A program made the translations under genes and the position numbers. From IMG/VR virus record IMGVR_UViG_3300028197_000033, positions 1-44,124 of that record: a stretch of 44,124 nucleotides of DNA; one strand, written 5' to 3'. The notes under the pieces are model-generated. The model saw only the letters and a list, made by a program, of their open reading frames with translations. It was not told the origin of the DNA and did no database searches. This document shows, piece after piece, positions 1-10,500 of this stretch (its first letter is position 1; the number at the start of each line of letters is the position of its first letter). This DNA comes from a virus.

Positions 1-623
1 GTTACTGTAGTTCCAGATCCATATCCAGTGCCACCAGATGTAACAATAAAATCTTTGATACCATCTGTAATTTTGAACGTTGTAGTATAACCAGTAATTC
101 TTGCAAGATTATCAATCTCTGCAATACCAGTATCTAATCTCTCATTAGAGAATTCCATCAATTCAGCAACTAGACCATAGGTCTGAATTCCATCTAATTG
201 TCTAAATGGTTTTTCATGTTCAACAAATTTAATTTGAAACAATTGATCTGTTAGTGGTAGATAAATTGCATCACCTTCATTGGGTCTGAAAGCTGATACT
301 AAATTATTTGAAGATGAAATTAAATCTTCCCATCGTCGTTTAGCAATTATAAAAGTTGCTTCATCAGCAATCCTCACACCAAATTTTGATAATAGAGATC
401 CATCTCCCTCAAATCCTTCATAATTGGAAATGTACGTCTCAATCATGTAATTTTCATCAAACTTAGAAAGAACGTCTTCTGTAAAGAGGTCATCCTCCTT
501 TACAATTTCTCTTGGTAGATAGTAAACGTCATGACCATAAATTTTCAAAGATTCTATAATTAAATCTTCGTATAGTCTTTGTTCTGATCTGGTTCCACCA
601 GAGAAGTAAACATTTTTTGCCAT
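1..623 (-). CDS. 14: Neck protein gp14, 3' part beyond window edge
   Basis: The visible 207 codons begin MAKNVYFSGGTRSEQRLYEDLI and run off the left edge. This start, followed by an IYGHDVYYLPREIV segment, is characteristic of T4-like neck protein gp14, which with gp13 closes the portal after DNA packaging and forms the head-tail connector. The ATG lies one base after the gp13 stop (TGATATG), so the two are probably translationally coupled. A Gly-rich VTSGGTGYGSG stretch close to the edge resembles loops in the large baseplate proteins nearby. Family and position agree well; the C-terminus cannot be seen. Confidence 0.88.
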   Translation of the reverse strand, partial: MAKNVYFSGGTRSEQRLYEDLIIESLKIYGHDVYYLPREIVKEDDLFTEDVLSKFDENYMIETYISNYEGFEGDGSLLSKFGVRIADEATFIIAKRRWEDLISSSNNLVSAFRPNEGDAIYLPLTDQLFQIKFVEHEKPFRQLDGIQTYGLVAELMEFSNERLDTGIAEIDNLARITGYTTTFKITDGIKDFIVTSGGTGYGSGTTV

Positions 624-624
624 A

Positions 625-1452
625 TCATCCTACAAAGTCAAGAGGTGGAAGTTCGTATGTACTCAGCATTTTACCTTCGAGTTTTTCCAACTCAGCAGCT
701 GCATCATCATAAAGTTGTCGTCCATTAAATTCAACTCCCCCCGGCATTTTAATGCCAGAAAATTTAATTAAATTTTGACCCCATTGTTTTTTAATTAATG
801 ATGTTAGATATTCTTTTACAAACCTTTCATTATAGAGTTTAGTAAAAGTTACTGGATCTAATGCTCTATAACAATCGATTACAATATATTCATTTACATA
901 AATTCTACTCCAGTCAATATCCAAATATAATCTATTTTGTACTTTATTATACCTAATAGGTTTTTGACCTTCAAGCAAAAACTCCAATGTTTGGATATGC
1001 TGCATAGTCATCTCTAAAGTTAAGATGTCATATGAGTTAAAATTATAAAAATCATTTAAAAAGAATTGATATCTAAATCCAAACATGTTTCCAACATATG
1101 TGTTGGAAATTGGTAGAACACCTTGGACACCAATAATATGATCTGGTACGGTCAAATACCCTCTACCTTCATCAAAATCTAAAGTTCTGGAAGCAGGAGT
1201 GGCACCAGCATTAGTGTCGGTTTTTTGAGTAGTTACGTTTCTACCCCTACCAGTATCAATATCATCTTGAGTAATTTTATACTTTAAGTATACACGCTCA
1301 ACTCCATCATAAACCCTTTCATTGAAAAGTTGAATCGTATCATCAATTAGATCTTCTATTTGATCGTCATCAACATTTATTTCAATAACTGGTTTACCCA
1401 ATTTACGGAGAGAGTACTCCTTTAATTCAGTCCTGCTGTTTGGTTTTGCCAT
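625..1452 (-). CDS. 13: Neck protein gp13
   Basis: 275 aa. The N-terminus (MAKPNSRTELKEYSLRKLGKPVIEINVDDDQIEDLIDD) is the usual gp13 opening, followed by a helical segment with FNERVYDG and a C-terminal half with LIKKQWGQNLIKFSGIKMPGGV. gp13 joins gp14 in the neck and connects the filled head to the tail. T4 gp13 is about 309 aa, so the length fits. The gene starts inside the end of the upstream 69-aa gene (26-base overlap) and is followed at once by gp14, the T4 order 13-14. Confidence 0.9.
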   Translation of the reverse strand: MAKPNSRTELKEYSLRKLGKPVIEINVDDDQIEDLIDDTIQLFNERVYDGVERVYLKYKITQDDIDTGRGRNVTTQKTDTNAGATPASRTLDFDEGRGYLTVPDHIIGVQGVLPISNTYVGNMFGFRYQFFLNDFYNFNSYDILTLEMTMQHIQTLEFLLEGQKPIRYNKVQNRLYLDIDWSRIYVNEYIVIDCYRALDPVTFTKLYNERFVKEYLTSLIKKQWGQNLIKFSGIKMPGGVEFNGRQLYDDAAAELEKLEGKMLSTYELPPLDFVG

Positions 1453-1636
1453 TATTTTGCTTTACTGGTGGTTTTTCATCATAATTTCCACCATCACTTG
1501 GTTCATCTTGTTTCATACTCTCAATCACGGCGGTTAATGTCATCACACGAGATTCAAGAATTATGTTCTGTTGTGTCAATTGAGTAATTTTAGTGCTCAT
1601 TACTTGCATTAAATTATTCGCTTCTTCAGGGGACAT
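1427..1636 (-). CDS. Small coiled-coil protein before gp13
   Basis: 69 aa, not recognised by name. The first 40 residues have heptad-like spacing of hydrophobics (NLMQVMSTKITQLTQQNIIL) and should form a coiled coil. The last 25 are polar and disordered (KPPVKQNNGKTKQQD). A late-promoter octamer lies about 20 bases upstream of the ATG and the 3' end overlaps gp13, so it is probably co-expressed with the neck genes. Being tiny, coiled-coil and inside the virion cassette, it could be a minor structural or assembly protein, but that is inference from context. Confidence 0.7.
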   Translation of the reverse strand: MSPEEANNLMQVMSTKITQLTQQNIILESRVMTLTAVIESMKQDEPSDGGNYDEKPPVKQNNGKTKQQD

Positions 1637-1656
1637 AATTACCTCATAATTTTAAT

Positions 1657-1664
1657 TATTTATC
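1657..1664 (-). promoter_or_regulatory. T4-type late promoter octamer
   Basis: Reads GATAAATA on the minus strand, one mismatch from the T4 late promoter TATAAATA recognised by the gp55 sigma factor. It overlaps the stop codon of the 681-aa gene and precedes the next ATG by about 20 bases. Octamers of this kind recur in the short gaps of the virion cassette. Confidence 0.6.
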
Positions 1665-3708
1665 AGTATGTGCCACCGTCCAAAGTAGTAGTCCATACAG
1701 GAACACCAGTTGCACCATTAGTAGTCAGAATTTTATCTGATGTAGTAATATCAGCAGAACCTGGAGTAGCAGTTGTGGTTAGTCTCTTATACTGATCGAA
1801 GAATGGAACACCACTAGTATTACCAATTTCTAGTTTTACAGTATCGAAGTATGCTTTACCAACTGTACCAGAGAATACTTGTGAAGTATTTGTTGCATCT
1901 GGAATATATGTGAAGTAGTAAGTTGTTGAAGCACCTTCTGAAGTTCCAGACTCATCATATCCAAAGAAACCTTGCTTTAGACTACCGTTATAGTACTTGA
2001 ATTCAATACCACGATCTTGGTTATCGTCAGCACCTTGAGTGAATGTTAGTGCGACAATTGCTTCATTTGCACTTGCTGCAAGACCACCGGTTAGGTTTGC
2101 ACTAAGGGTAATAGTCTTAGTTCCTGTGTTAATAGAACTAATAGTAGTTCCACTAGGAACTGCTGCATTTCCAGAAACAACATCACCTGCGTTTAGACCA
2201 TCTACACTGTCAAGAACAACATTTGCTTGACCACTGTTTGCTGCAGTCTTAACAGTCTTTTCACTGATACTATCTCCTAAAGTGAAGACAGGATCATTAA
2301 TGGTCATCTGAGTGGAGTTGACCGTTGTAGTTGTACCAGCAACTTGCAGGTTACCACGAACAACAACGTTACCACCAGCATCACCACCTGCTGGGAAAGG
2401 GTCAATAGTAATCGTTTGAGCACTATTGTTATCACTATAAATTGTTGATCCAATAATTCTTAGATCACCAAAGTCAACTTCCGTAGATGCATTACCAATG
2501 TTTAGTGTATTTGCTGCAGCAAATGCATTGACGGTAGTAGCAGTTGTATTGAATACATTTTGAGTTGTCTCAGTACCAACTAAAGTACCAGAACGTAGTG
2601 TAGTTGTTCCAGCAGCTGCACCAATGTTTAATGCAGAAGCAGCACCAAATGCGTTTACCGTTGTAGCGGTAGAGTTGAATACATTCTGTGTTGTCTGTGT
2701 ACCAACTAAAGTTGGGTTGTTTAAAGTAAACGTACCAGAAGTAGCACCAACGTCAATCGCGGTAGCAGTACCGAATGCATTGACGGTAGTAGCGTTAGTT
2801 TCTAGTAAGTTAAATGTGGTTTGGTTTGTGGTTAGATCTCCACCATCGATGTTTAGATCGTTATCAATATCAACATTACCAGTTCCAAATGTAATTAACT
2901 CAGAACCATTTGTTGTATCAATATCAACGTACTTATTAGCACCTTCTTTGATTGTAAATGCGTCTGCAGTGTTATCCTGAAGAGAGAAACTAGTAGCATT
3001 TTGGAAATTAAGATTTCCAGCAATACTAACATTACCAATCAAATCAACATTGAATTTGTCAGCACCACCTACAGATAGATTAAGAAGTCTTGATGCAGCT
3101 GCAGAAGCACTGTTAGTTACATCAACGTCAATACCATAAAATGTTGCACCAGAATTATTCCATGTTGCACCAATGTTTAGTGCTGTATCTGCAGTACTCA
3201 ACGATGGAGTTGTAATATCCAAAGCACCAGAGAATGAGTCAACTACAAATCTGTCAGTTGAACCATCGGTGATTTTGAATGTGTTAGTTCCTAGAGTAGC
3301 AGCGCCGGCAATAACTACATCACCAGTACCATTAGTATCTACCGTAAGGTCACCGTTACTGTTTGTTGTGGAAATAGTATTTCCATTTAAAGTAATATTA
3401 TCTACATTCCATTCATCGACCTTTTTAGCAGAGTCAACAATCGCTGAAGAGTTTGCAGTTATTGTTCCATGACCATGATCTAAAAGATCGGTAAAATATT
3501 TACCACCAATAATATCAATATTTGCAGCATCGCCAGCTGTTTCAGTTCCTCTACCAACAAACAGTTTACCGAAAGAAGTTACCGAAGCACTTTGTGCGTC
3601 TGTATACGTACTAGTACCTTCACCGTAGGCAAGTTCACCTTGCCCAAGCGCTCCTGGGGTTGCTGTTGGGTTAGTACTAGATCTTTTGATCTTTAAGATA
3701 GTTGCCAT
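1663..3708 (-). CDS. Tail-fibre-like virion structural protein
   Basis: 681 aa. The N-terminal block (MATILKIKRSSTNPTATPG, GELAYGEG, LFVGRGTE, IGGKYFTDLLDHGHG) is the attachment-type N-terminus I know from many cyanophage fibre-like structural proteins. The middle is Thr/Asn/Gly-rich with short beta repeats (ITLNGNTISTTNSNGDLTVDTNGTGDV) as in trimeric beta-helical fibres, and includes a 42-residue tandem repeat. The C-terminal third has QTITIDP, GGNVVVRGNLQVAGTTTTVNS and a YYNGSLKQGFFGYDES domain. It lies between baseplate and neck genes, where T4 has fibre and whisker genes. Exact role (short fibre, whisker-like or accessory fibre) is not determined. Confidence 0.78.
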   Translation of the reverse strand: MATILKIKRSSTNPTATPGALGQGELAYGEGTSTYTDAQSASVTSFGKLFVGRGTETAGDAANIDIIGGKYFTDLLDHGHGTITANSSAIVDSAKKVDEWNVDNITLNGNTISTTNSNGDLTVDTNGTGDVVIAGAATLGTNTFKITDGSTDRFVVDSFSGALDITTPSLSTADTALNIGATWNNSGATFYGIDVDVTNSASAAASRLLNLSVGGADKFNVDLIGNVSIAGNLNFQNATSFSLQDNTADAFTIKEGANKYVDIDTTNGSELITFGTGNVDIDNDLNIDGGDLTTNQTTFNLLETNATTVNAFGTATAIDVGATSGTFTLNNPTLVGTQTTQNVFNSTATTVNAFGAASALNIGAAAGTTTLRSGTLVGTETTQNVFNTTATTVNAFAAANTLNIGNASTEVDFGDLRIIGSTIYSDNNSAQTITIDPFPAGGDAGGNVVVRGNLQVAGTTTTVNSTQMTINDPVFTLGDSISEKTVKTAANSGQANVVLDSVDGLNAGDVVSGNAAVPSGTTISSINTGTKTITLSANLTGGLAASANEAIVALTFTQGADDNQDRGIEFKYYNGSLKQGFFGYDESGTSEGASTTYYFTYIPDATNTSQVFSGTVGKAYFDTVKLEIGNTSGVPFFDQYKRLTTTATPGSADITTSDKILTTNGATGVPVWTTTLDGGTY
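2480..2793. repeat. 126-bp tandem coding repeat in the fibre-like gene
   Basis: The unit TTVNAFG...LNIG...TLVGTxTTQNVFNxTA recurs every 42 codons. On the plus strand its anchor (an aatgc(a/g)tt-type segment) appears near 2521, 2647 and 2773, exactly 126 bp apart. The copies are diverged at synonymous and some amino-acid positions, so this is an old protein repeat rather than a recent slippage product. Confidence 0.75.
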
Positions 3709-3729
3709 TTTTTGATACCTATTGGGGAA

Positions 3730-3936
3730 TTAGAAGTTGCCGCCGTTTATTTTAAGACCGCTTTTTTCAATAACATTTTCAGCAATCCACGTATTACTTG
3801 CTGCATCATATTGTAAAAGAGCGCCATCAGTTGCATTATTAAAATTTACGTCAGATAAATTTGAAAGAGTATTAACTCCTCCAGATGTGACTTTGATTAC
3901 TTGCGGTTGATTGGATACTGTAACTTTCGTGTTCAT
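3730..3936 (-). CDS. Small virion-cassette protein, unknown role
   Basis: 68 aa. Contains VNTLSNLSDVNFNNATDGALLQYDAASNTWIAENVIEKSGLKINGGNF, a pattern (LSDV...DGxxLxYdaaxxxWxae) seen in short tail-fibre or tail-tip segments of marine phages. The ATG follows the preceding gene's stop by one base, so translation is probably coupled. It sits between the 108-aa beta protein and the large fibre-like protein and may be a fibre accessory or adaptor; I cannot name a specific function. Confidence 0.7.
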   Translation of the reverse strand: MNTKVTVSNQPQVIKVTSGGVNTLSNLSDVNFNNATDGALLQYDAASNTWIAENVIEKSGLKINGGNF

Positions 3937-3937
3937 G

Positions 3938-4264
3938 TTACGTTGTTACTCCTGGGTTTATAGTTACTAAACCTTCTATGACTCTGGTTTTATTTCCAGC
4001 AGCTGATGTAATCACAACATCATACAAATATCTTCCCTCATCGAGAGATGATGTATTGGTTGCTGTTAGAGCTAATGTTACAGTTCCGGCAGCATTTACA
4101 GAAACTGTAAATGGAGTTGATGTAGAACTGTAATATGACTTTTTAATTTTAGCCGCGCCTGAATATCCAGTCAAATCCCAAGCCGTATTAAAATCATCGA
4201 AGATTCCAATATCTGCAGAAAAATCTGCTCCTTGGTCAATATAAAGATTGTGAACAGCCGCCAT
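3938..4264 (-). CDS. Small beta-sandwich tail protein
   Basis: 108 aa. Sequence such as NLYIDQGADFSADIGIFDDF, DLTGYSGAAKIKKSYYSST, TVTLALTATNTSSLDEGRYLYDVVITSAAG and RVIEGLVTINPGVTT gives alternating beta strands typical of the small BppU-like/Ig-like tail proteins found in this cassette of cyanophages. Preceded by GGAG (6 bases before ATG) and a perfect late promoter TATAAATA, it probably heads the transcript for the next fibre-associated genes. Role as a baseplate or fibre component is inferred from family resemblance and position. Confidence 0.72.
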   Translation of the reverse strand: MAAVHNLYIDQGADFSADIGIFDDFNTAWDLTGYSGAAKIKKSYYSSTSTPFTVSVNAAGTVTLALTATNTSSLDEGRYLYDVVITSAAGNKTRVIEGLVTINPGVTT

Positions 4265-4284
4265 AGGAGTTTACCACTTGTTTT

Positions 4285-4292
4285 TATTTATA
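4285..4292 (-). promoter_or_regulatory. T4-type late promoter, perfect octamer
   Basis: TATAAATA on the minus strand, about 20 bases upstream of the 108-aa gene. A second near-match, GATAAATA, lies at 4305-4312 across the stop of the 73-aa gene. Tandem late promoters may raise fibre gene expression. Confidence 0.65.
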
Positions 4293-4307
4293 TGATTTCT
4301 CTAATAT

Positions 4308-4529
4308 TTATCTATTAGTTAAACTTAACAGGAGAGATTTTATCTCATCTAATTCATTCTTGATGTTTTTCATGTCAGATTCCATCGAATCTACACGATT
4401 ATTTTTCATCTTACGAATTTTATAATTATTCATATAATCTTCATAGTCCTGTCTACTGTTGTTTATTACAGCAGTAGACTTTGGATCTCTTACTAGGTCT
4501 AAGTGACCTTCAACTTTTAATTTATCCAT
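4308..4529 (-). CDS. Small conserved virion-cassette protein with coiled coil
   Basis: 73 aa. The N-terminal half (KLKVEGHLDLVRDPKSTAVINNSRQDYEDYMNNYKIRK) matches a pattern I know from small conserved proteins in T4-like cyanophage baseplate regions. The C-terminal half (MESDMKNIKNELDEIKSLLLSLTNR) is a clear coiled coil. Its ATG overlaps the stop of the 2155-aa gene by one base (TAATG), so it is coupled to that protein and may help its trimerisation or assembly. No function is known to me. Confidence 0.75.
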   Translation of the reverse strand: MDKLKVEGHLDLVRDPKSTAVINNSRQDYEDYMNNYKIRKMKNNRVDSMESDMKNIKNELDEIKSLLLSLTNR

Positions 4530-7500
4530 TAAATTGCTAATGCCATTGCCCTAAAGTTTTTAATTTTAGGAACATTACTCTGATCAGGTCCTATCATAAC
4601 TACTTTAATACTAAATTCTTGAAACTCTTCCATATTTTTAAGTTCGTAATCAAACGCACGATATTGATTAATTGTTTCAGAAGCTGGATATGAAAGTGAA
4701 GGTATTTCAATATAGTTCATATCATCAAACGAACCTGGTTGACCAACTCCCTTTACTTTAGCAAAGACTTTAATGTCATTTCCCCCAGTTTTAACACCAT
4801 CAAATAATACTTTTATAGAAGTTGATTCATTTTCTAATACAACTTTTTTAGTAATATAAGCAGAATGTTTTCCTCCCGATGGTAATAACTCAGATGTAGT
4901 ATCAAGATCACCATTAGAATCTACTTCTTTACTTAATCTATTTGAGATAGTAGTAATAGAAGATCCTTGAAGATCTAATACCGGACTTAAGAAATCATTT
5001 GTAGTTGACAAATTAATTACTGTATCTAAAGTACTTATAGCACCAGATTTATACGTAGAGTTGTTTATTGGAGATAACACAAGTCTTGGATCTGATAGTA
5101 TATTTTCAACACCATTTTCAATAGACTCTGTTTCTTTTGTTATAAAAGATGGTTGTAAAATTGAATTATTAAGACTCGAACCAGTAATAGATTTTATAGT
5201 AACTTGAGAAGTAGTATCCTGTGGTACTAATGAAGAAATATTTGGTGTGATGGATTCATATGGAATATTTCTTGATGCACGAATATCATTACCACCAGAT
5301 CTTTTAGCTGAATTAGCTGAAGAAATAACATTTACTTCATACTCATCTAAACTAATTACATTTGAAATTGACAAGACAGTATTAATTTCATTCAAAGGGA
5401 TACCATTTAATTGGAAACATTGAACAATAGTATCAACAATATGAATTGAGGGAGTAGTACCAAAAGCACCTCGTGTAAGACCAGAAAGTATGTTAGTCCC
5501 AACAAAAGAAGTATAAGCAATAATTTCATCGTCAATTTTTATATAACCAGGATTACTTCCACTTACTGCACTATTGTTTATATTCGACCACCCTTCTGTA
5601 GTAGAAAGATTAATACTATTTGTTGTAATATCATTCAATTCAATTTGAGTTGATGATGTTGTTAACTGTTGAACTAAAAGAGCAGAAGTCGTATCAGATT
5701 GAACACCGGTTATGGTAACTTTATTTGTAGGCTGAAGCATGCCATGATTTGGTTGAGTAACTTTTATAGTAGTTGAACCTTTAGTCATGTACAATGCATT
5801 AGTACCTAATATTTGAGCAGGAATTTTTTTATTTTGTAAAATTGCAGAATAAGTTACTCCAGTATTAAATTTTGCTCTATTTAAATTAAATTTAATATCT
5901 TCATATTGATCAGAAATCCAAGTGGATTGATTAGCTGATTTAAATACTACACCAACATGAGGTTGTCTATCAATAGTTACACCAGAAGAAATATCTTGTT
6001 CCCCAACTCTAGACACCCATAAATTATATTTTTGCGAACTACTTTTTACAACAAAAGCATATTGATTATCATCAGAAAGATATAAAGGATTATCAAATAT
6101 AAATTTAGTAGCTGCTGATGCATCATTTGATAATAGAACTTGGAATGCAGCGATAGTTTTTATAGATCCAGGTACTACATTAGCAGTTGGCCTGCCATTA
6201 ACAACTGTTCTTAGTTCAACTGTAACTGGTTCACTGACATCTTTAGTTAAGAAATAAAGTTCTAGAGATGTAATGAACACACCACCAGTTTCTTCAATCA
6301 TAAAAGATTGAGCAAGTGGGTCACCGCCTCCGCCACCTGCAGGAGCTGGAGGTGGTGGTGGAGGATCTGGTATAAATCTAGTTCTTTCATCCTGCACAGA
6401 AGTAATAGATAATTCAGGTGTTTCCAGAGTAGTTATAGTAGAAGTTACATCTAATTGTGTTCCTTGTGAATAATAAACTCCGGTAGCATAAGATCCCGTT
6501 AAATTTTTAACTTGTATATTAGTTGGATCATCCGATAATTTAAATTGTAAATTTCCAGTTTCAAATTTTTCTGGAGGAAGAATTACAAATGCTTCTAGTG
6601 TTCCCTCTGCATTAGACATTAGTCTATTTTTTTGTTGACCACCTAATAATAATTCGGATGATAGTCTGGTTTTAGCTTTAGAAGTTTGACCACTAATTAT
6701 AAAATCATTACTTATATTTAAAACTTGACTATCACCATCCCAGTTTTCAATATTATCAATTACTAACATAGATGTATTAGCAGTATATCCATTTAAAGAT
6801 GAATTAGTTTGATTACTAAGAAAATCTGTTGTTTTAATTTCTGATGATGAAAGGAAAGTTCTTGGATCTTGTACGGTTGCCTCAAGATAACGATCTTCAT
6901 AGAGAAGATCTATCTGATTGCAATACCTAGTACCAGTAACGGTTATTGGTTTTGCTTTATACATTCTTACTTTTTCACCAACAGCAAATCGATTTGAATT
7001 TTGACTTACTAAATTTGTAATTACTTTAGGATATACAAATCTTTTTGCATTTGTATCTCCAATAAACAAACCATGTTCTGTTTTTGGTTTTAATGCTTTT
7101 GCAGTCAAATTAATAATTTTAGATCTAGTGTATCTTAAATCAGTTACTTCATTAATAGTATCACCAGACTCAAGATCAACATCTAAATTACCAACTTCAT
7201 ATTGAGTTCCGCCTCTAGTATCTGTTATAGATGTTCCACCTCCACCTCGAACACTTCCACCACCACCAGTATTCCAAGAATCCCATACAGTTCCACCTGG
7301 AACAACTAAATCAAATAATGTAGAAATACTATCGGTTAAATTAATATTTTGTCCTTCTACTATTTCTCGTTTTGTATCATACCAGATATCTTTTTTTGGT
7401 TCTAATTCTATTTCTCCAATATAGGAAAATGATTCAAATGGAGTTACATTTTCAACTCTACTAGCATAAGGTTGTTTTGCATATGAAACTTCTGTATATG

Positions 7501-10500
7501 GAATTGTTACATAACTACCAGTTTTTTGAGATGTACTTGCAGATACACTAAAATTAAATCCAACGTTATTAACATATGGATATGGTCTCACACAACCAAT
7601 ATTTGTATCTATAGATGCGCTATAATCATAGTTTGCAGTATCAGCTACACTGACAGTTTTAAAATTATCTACAACAAAACCATTTTTGAATCTATTTTTA
7701 CCATCCTCATCAAGAACATTTAAATTATTTGTGTTTGATTCTAGTAACGTTAATGTAGTATAATCTTCGACGTTAGATAATCTTTTGTCTAACTTTCCAA
7801 TATCTCTCATTGTATATTGTCTATTGTCCTGAACGATTATTTTAGCATCAAGGACAGATTTTAAATATGGCGGTAATTGAATAGAACCTAATAACATTCC
7901 TACTGATGTATCCAATGTTGGTTTTGGATCTATAGAATTAGCACCCTCAACAATTTTTAAATCACCATTTTTAGTAATGTAGATACTATCATTTCTACCA
8001 AGATAACTAGTTAAATCACAAGAAAATACTGTTCCTGGAGAAGGGACAGGTTGAGATGTATAAGAATGACCATACACATTAAATACACTCAATCCAGTTG
8101 TAGATTCTGTATATGGATTTGCGATGCTTCCAGACTGACCTGCAGAAATAGCTGAATTTGGGGTATAGAATCTAAAGTCTACTATATTTGCCATAGATAT
8201 GGCATTAGAAGTTTTTGGAATATCTTTATAGGTAAGGTTGCCATAGGATTCAACTGAATAAAACCCATTTGATAAACTACTATGTTTAAAGTAATCAAAA
8301 ATAACGATCAATCTATTTCTTGGTACTGCTGCACCAGACTTTCTAATTAATTTTGACGGTTTATAAAAATCACTATCATCATTTCTTGAAAAAATAAAAT
8401 CATCAGTAATATCAATATATCTGCCGTGTAAAGATTGTTTTATAAACAAATCTGTTACAGAAATATTTGTTGTACACTTAATTGGGATTGCTAAATTGTT
8501 TCCTATTTGAAATTTAGAATCTTTATATAGTACAAAAACTTTAGACAATCCAGTGTCTATTGATACTATAGTTGCTTTAATATTTAACCCTTCTAAAACA
8601 TCACCAACTTTTAAATTTAATGATGAATTTAAAATTAATGAATCTAATAGTGGCGCTGCAGTATTTCCACTCTCAACTTTTGTTGATTCACGAATACTAT
8701 GAATTTTAATTACATCTGAAAATTTTAAAGAAATTTCCTTATCTTGAATTCTTGTTCCATATATTCCACTGTCATTTGCAGTACCATCTTTTATCTTATC
8801 AACATTCAAGAAAACAAAAGACTCCTTTTCTTTTATTCTTGGTTTTACCGATCCATCTCTTGTAGAATAATAAACATATACTGAAGTTGATACTTCAGGA
8901 ACAGTTATTTGGACAACGTTGCCAGTTATTGTAGTTAGGGTGGTGGGTATTGTAACACCAACTGCAGTGGTAATAATTATTGAATTAGTATCAATAATTT
9001 CCTCTGGAGCTCCCTGTAAAGTAAACTGACCACTACTATTTGTAGTATATGATGCAGAACTAACTAAAGTATTCAGAATATAATCTTCAGCAAATTTTAC
9101 TGGTTTATTTGAAAGTCTACTTGTAAATCCACTAGGAGGTGTATATAATTTTGTAACTAATTTTTTAATGTCATAATAAACACCATTGGCAATAGTTGAT
9201 GCTAAAACAACCGTGTTATCGATGGAACTAGTTATTTCTACATCATTTGTACCAATTCTGAGCTTTGAATCTGCAGAAACTTCATCTGAAAATAATGTTG
9301 AAATACCAGTTAGAGTATTACCACCAGATACATTAAATGAAGATCCACTTATCTTAACCGAATCTAATAAAGTATCAACCTCAAAATTACCACCACTTCC
9401 GGTATTTTTAATTTTCCTTACATTTTCTAATTTAGTTTTTGAAATAGAAAATATAGTTGGAGATACTGTAGTAAATGTGCTATTTGATATAGACTCTCCC
9501 GTGATAAAAGTACCAGTAACTTGTTCCAAAACAAGTGCTACATTACTATTCAATGATTTGACAAAACCAGTTGCCCCAGAAGTATTTCCAGTTACAAAAG
9601 ATCCAGTTGCAAAATTTGCAGCCTGACTTATTACTATAGTTTGATATAAATTAACTTCAGTAACATATAATTTGCCACTAGTTAATCCAACTGTAATTGC
9701 TCTACCGATAGGAGTTACATTATTTACATCATATAAATCTACTTTATTAGGATATTTAACAGATCCTTTTGGAGATCCAATTTTAAAATATGTTCCTATA
9801 TTTAAAACGGTTCCATTATTATTAATAATATTTGTTGCTCTTGGTTTTGGTACAATTTTAATCTGTGGTCTTTGATTTGTTACTTCAAACCCTTTAACAT
9901 ATGATTTTCCTGCAGACACTTCAACAGCATAATAATCATCACCTAAAATTGAATTTTCTGGAGAATCAGCAGTGTTAGTTTGTATAATAGTTCGTCCATC
10001 AAATATTTTATCCCCGTCTGAATAAACACCATTATTTTCACCATCATCCAAAGCTTCTCTCACTTTAAATGTATATGGTCTTACTACGTAATCTCCAGAT
10101 TCATCAAAAGTTCTTCTTGCTAAATTCTTTTCAAGTTCATTATAAACAGAGTCTTCTGAAAGAGCTGTTAAAGTTGCTTTTCCATTTTCTATACGAAGCA
10201 ATTCAATAAAATCAGATCCAGTTGAAAAAGTTAAATTTTGTTTTACTAACTTTGGTTCGATTTTTAATCGATCAGCACCTGGGGAAGAGAAATTGCTTTG
10301 TCCTAGAGCATTATCAAATAATGTTGAATCATCATCAGAGGTAACTAAACTTTCATTAATTTGTAAACCAATTTTATATGATGGTCTGTTTGTATACTGA
10401 TCTAGAATAATTTTTTGTGGATTTACTTCCATAAAAAATCCACGAATAAAATAAACTCCAGATGCAATTGTAGCAGAAGATCCAGTATATGAAGTTGCGT

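Noticed and set aside
2039-3472. Three plus-strand open frames
   Set aside because: They are shadows of the repetitive Thr/Val/Ala-rich minus-strand fibre-like gene.
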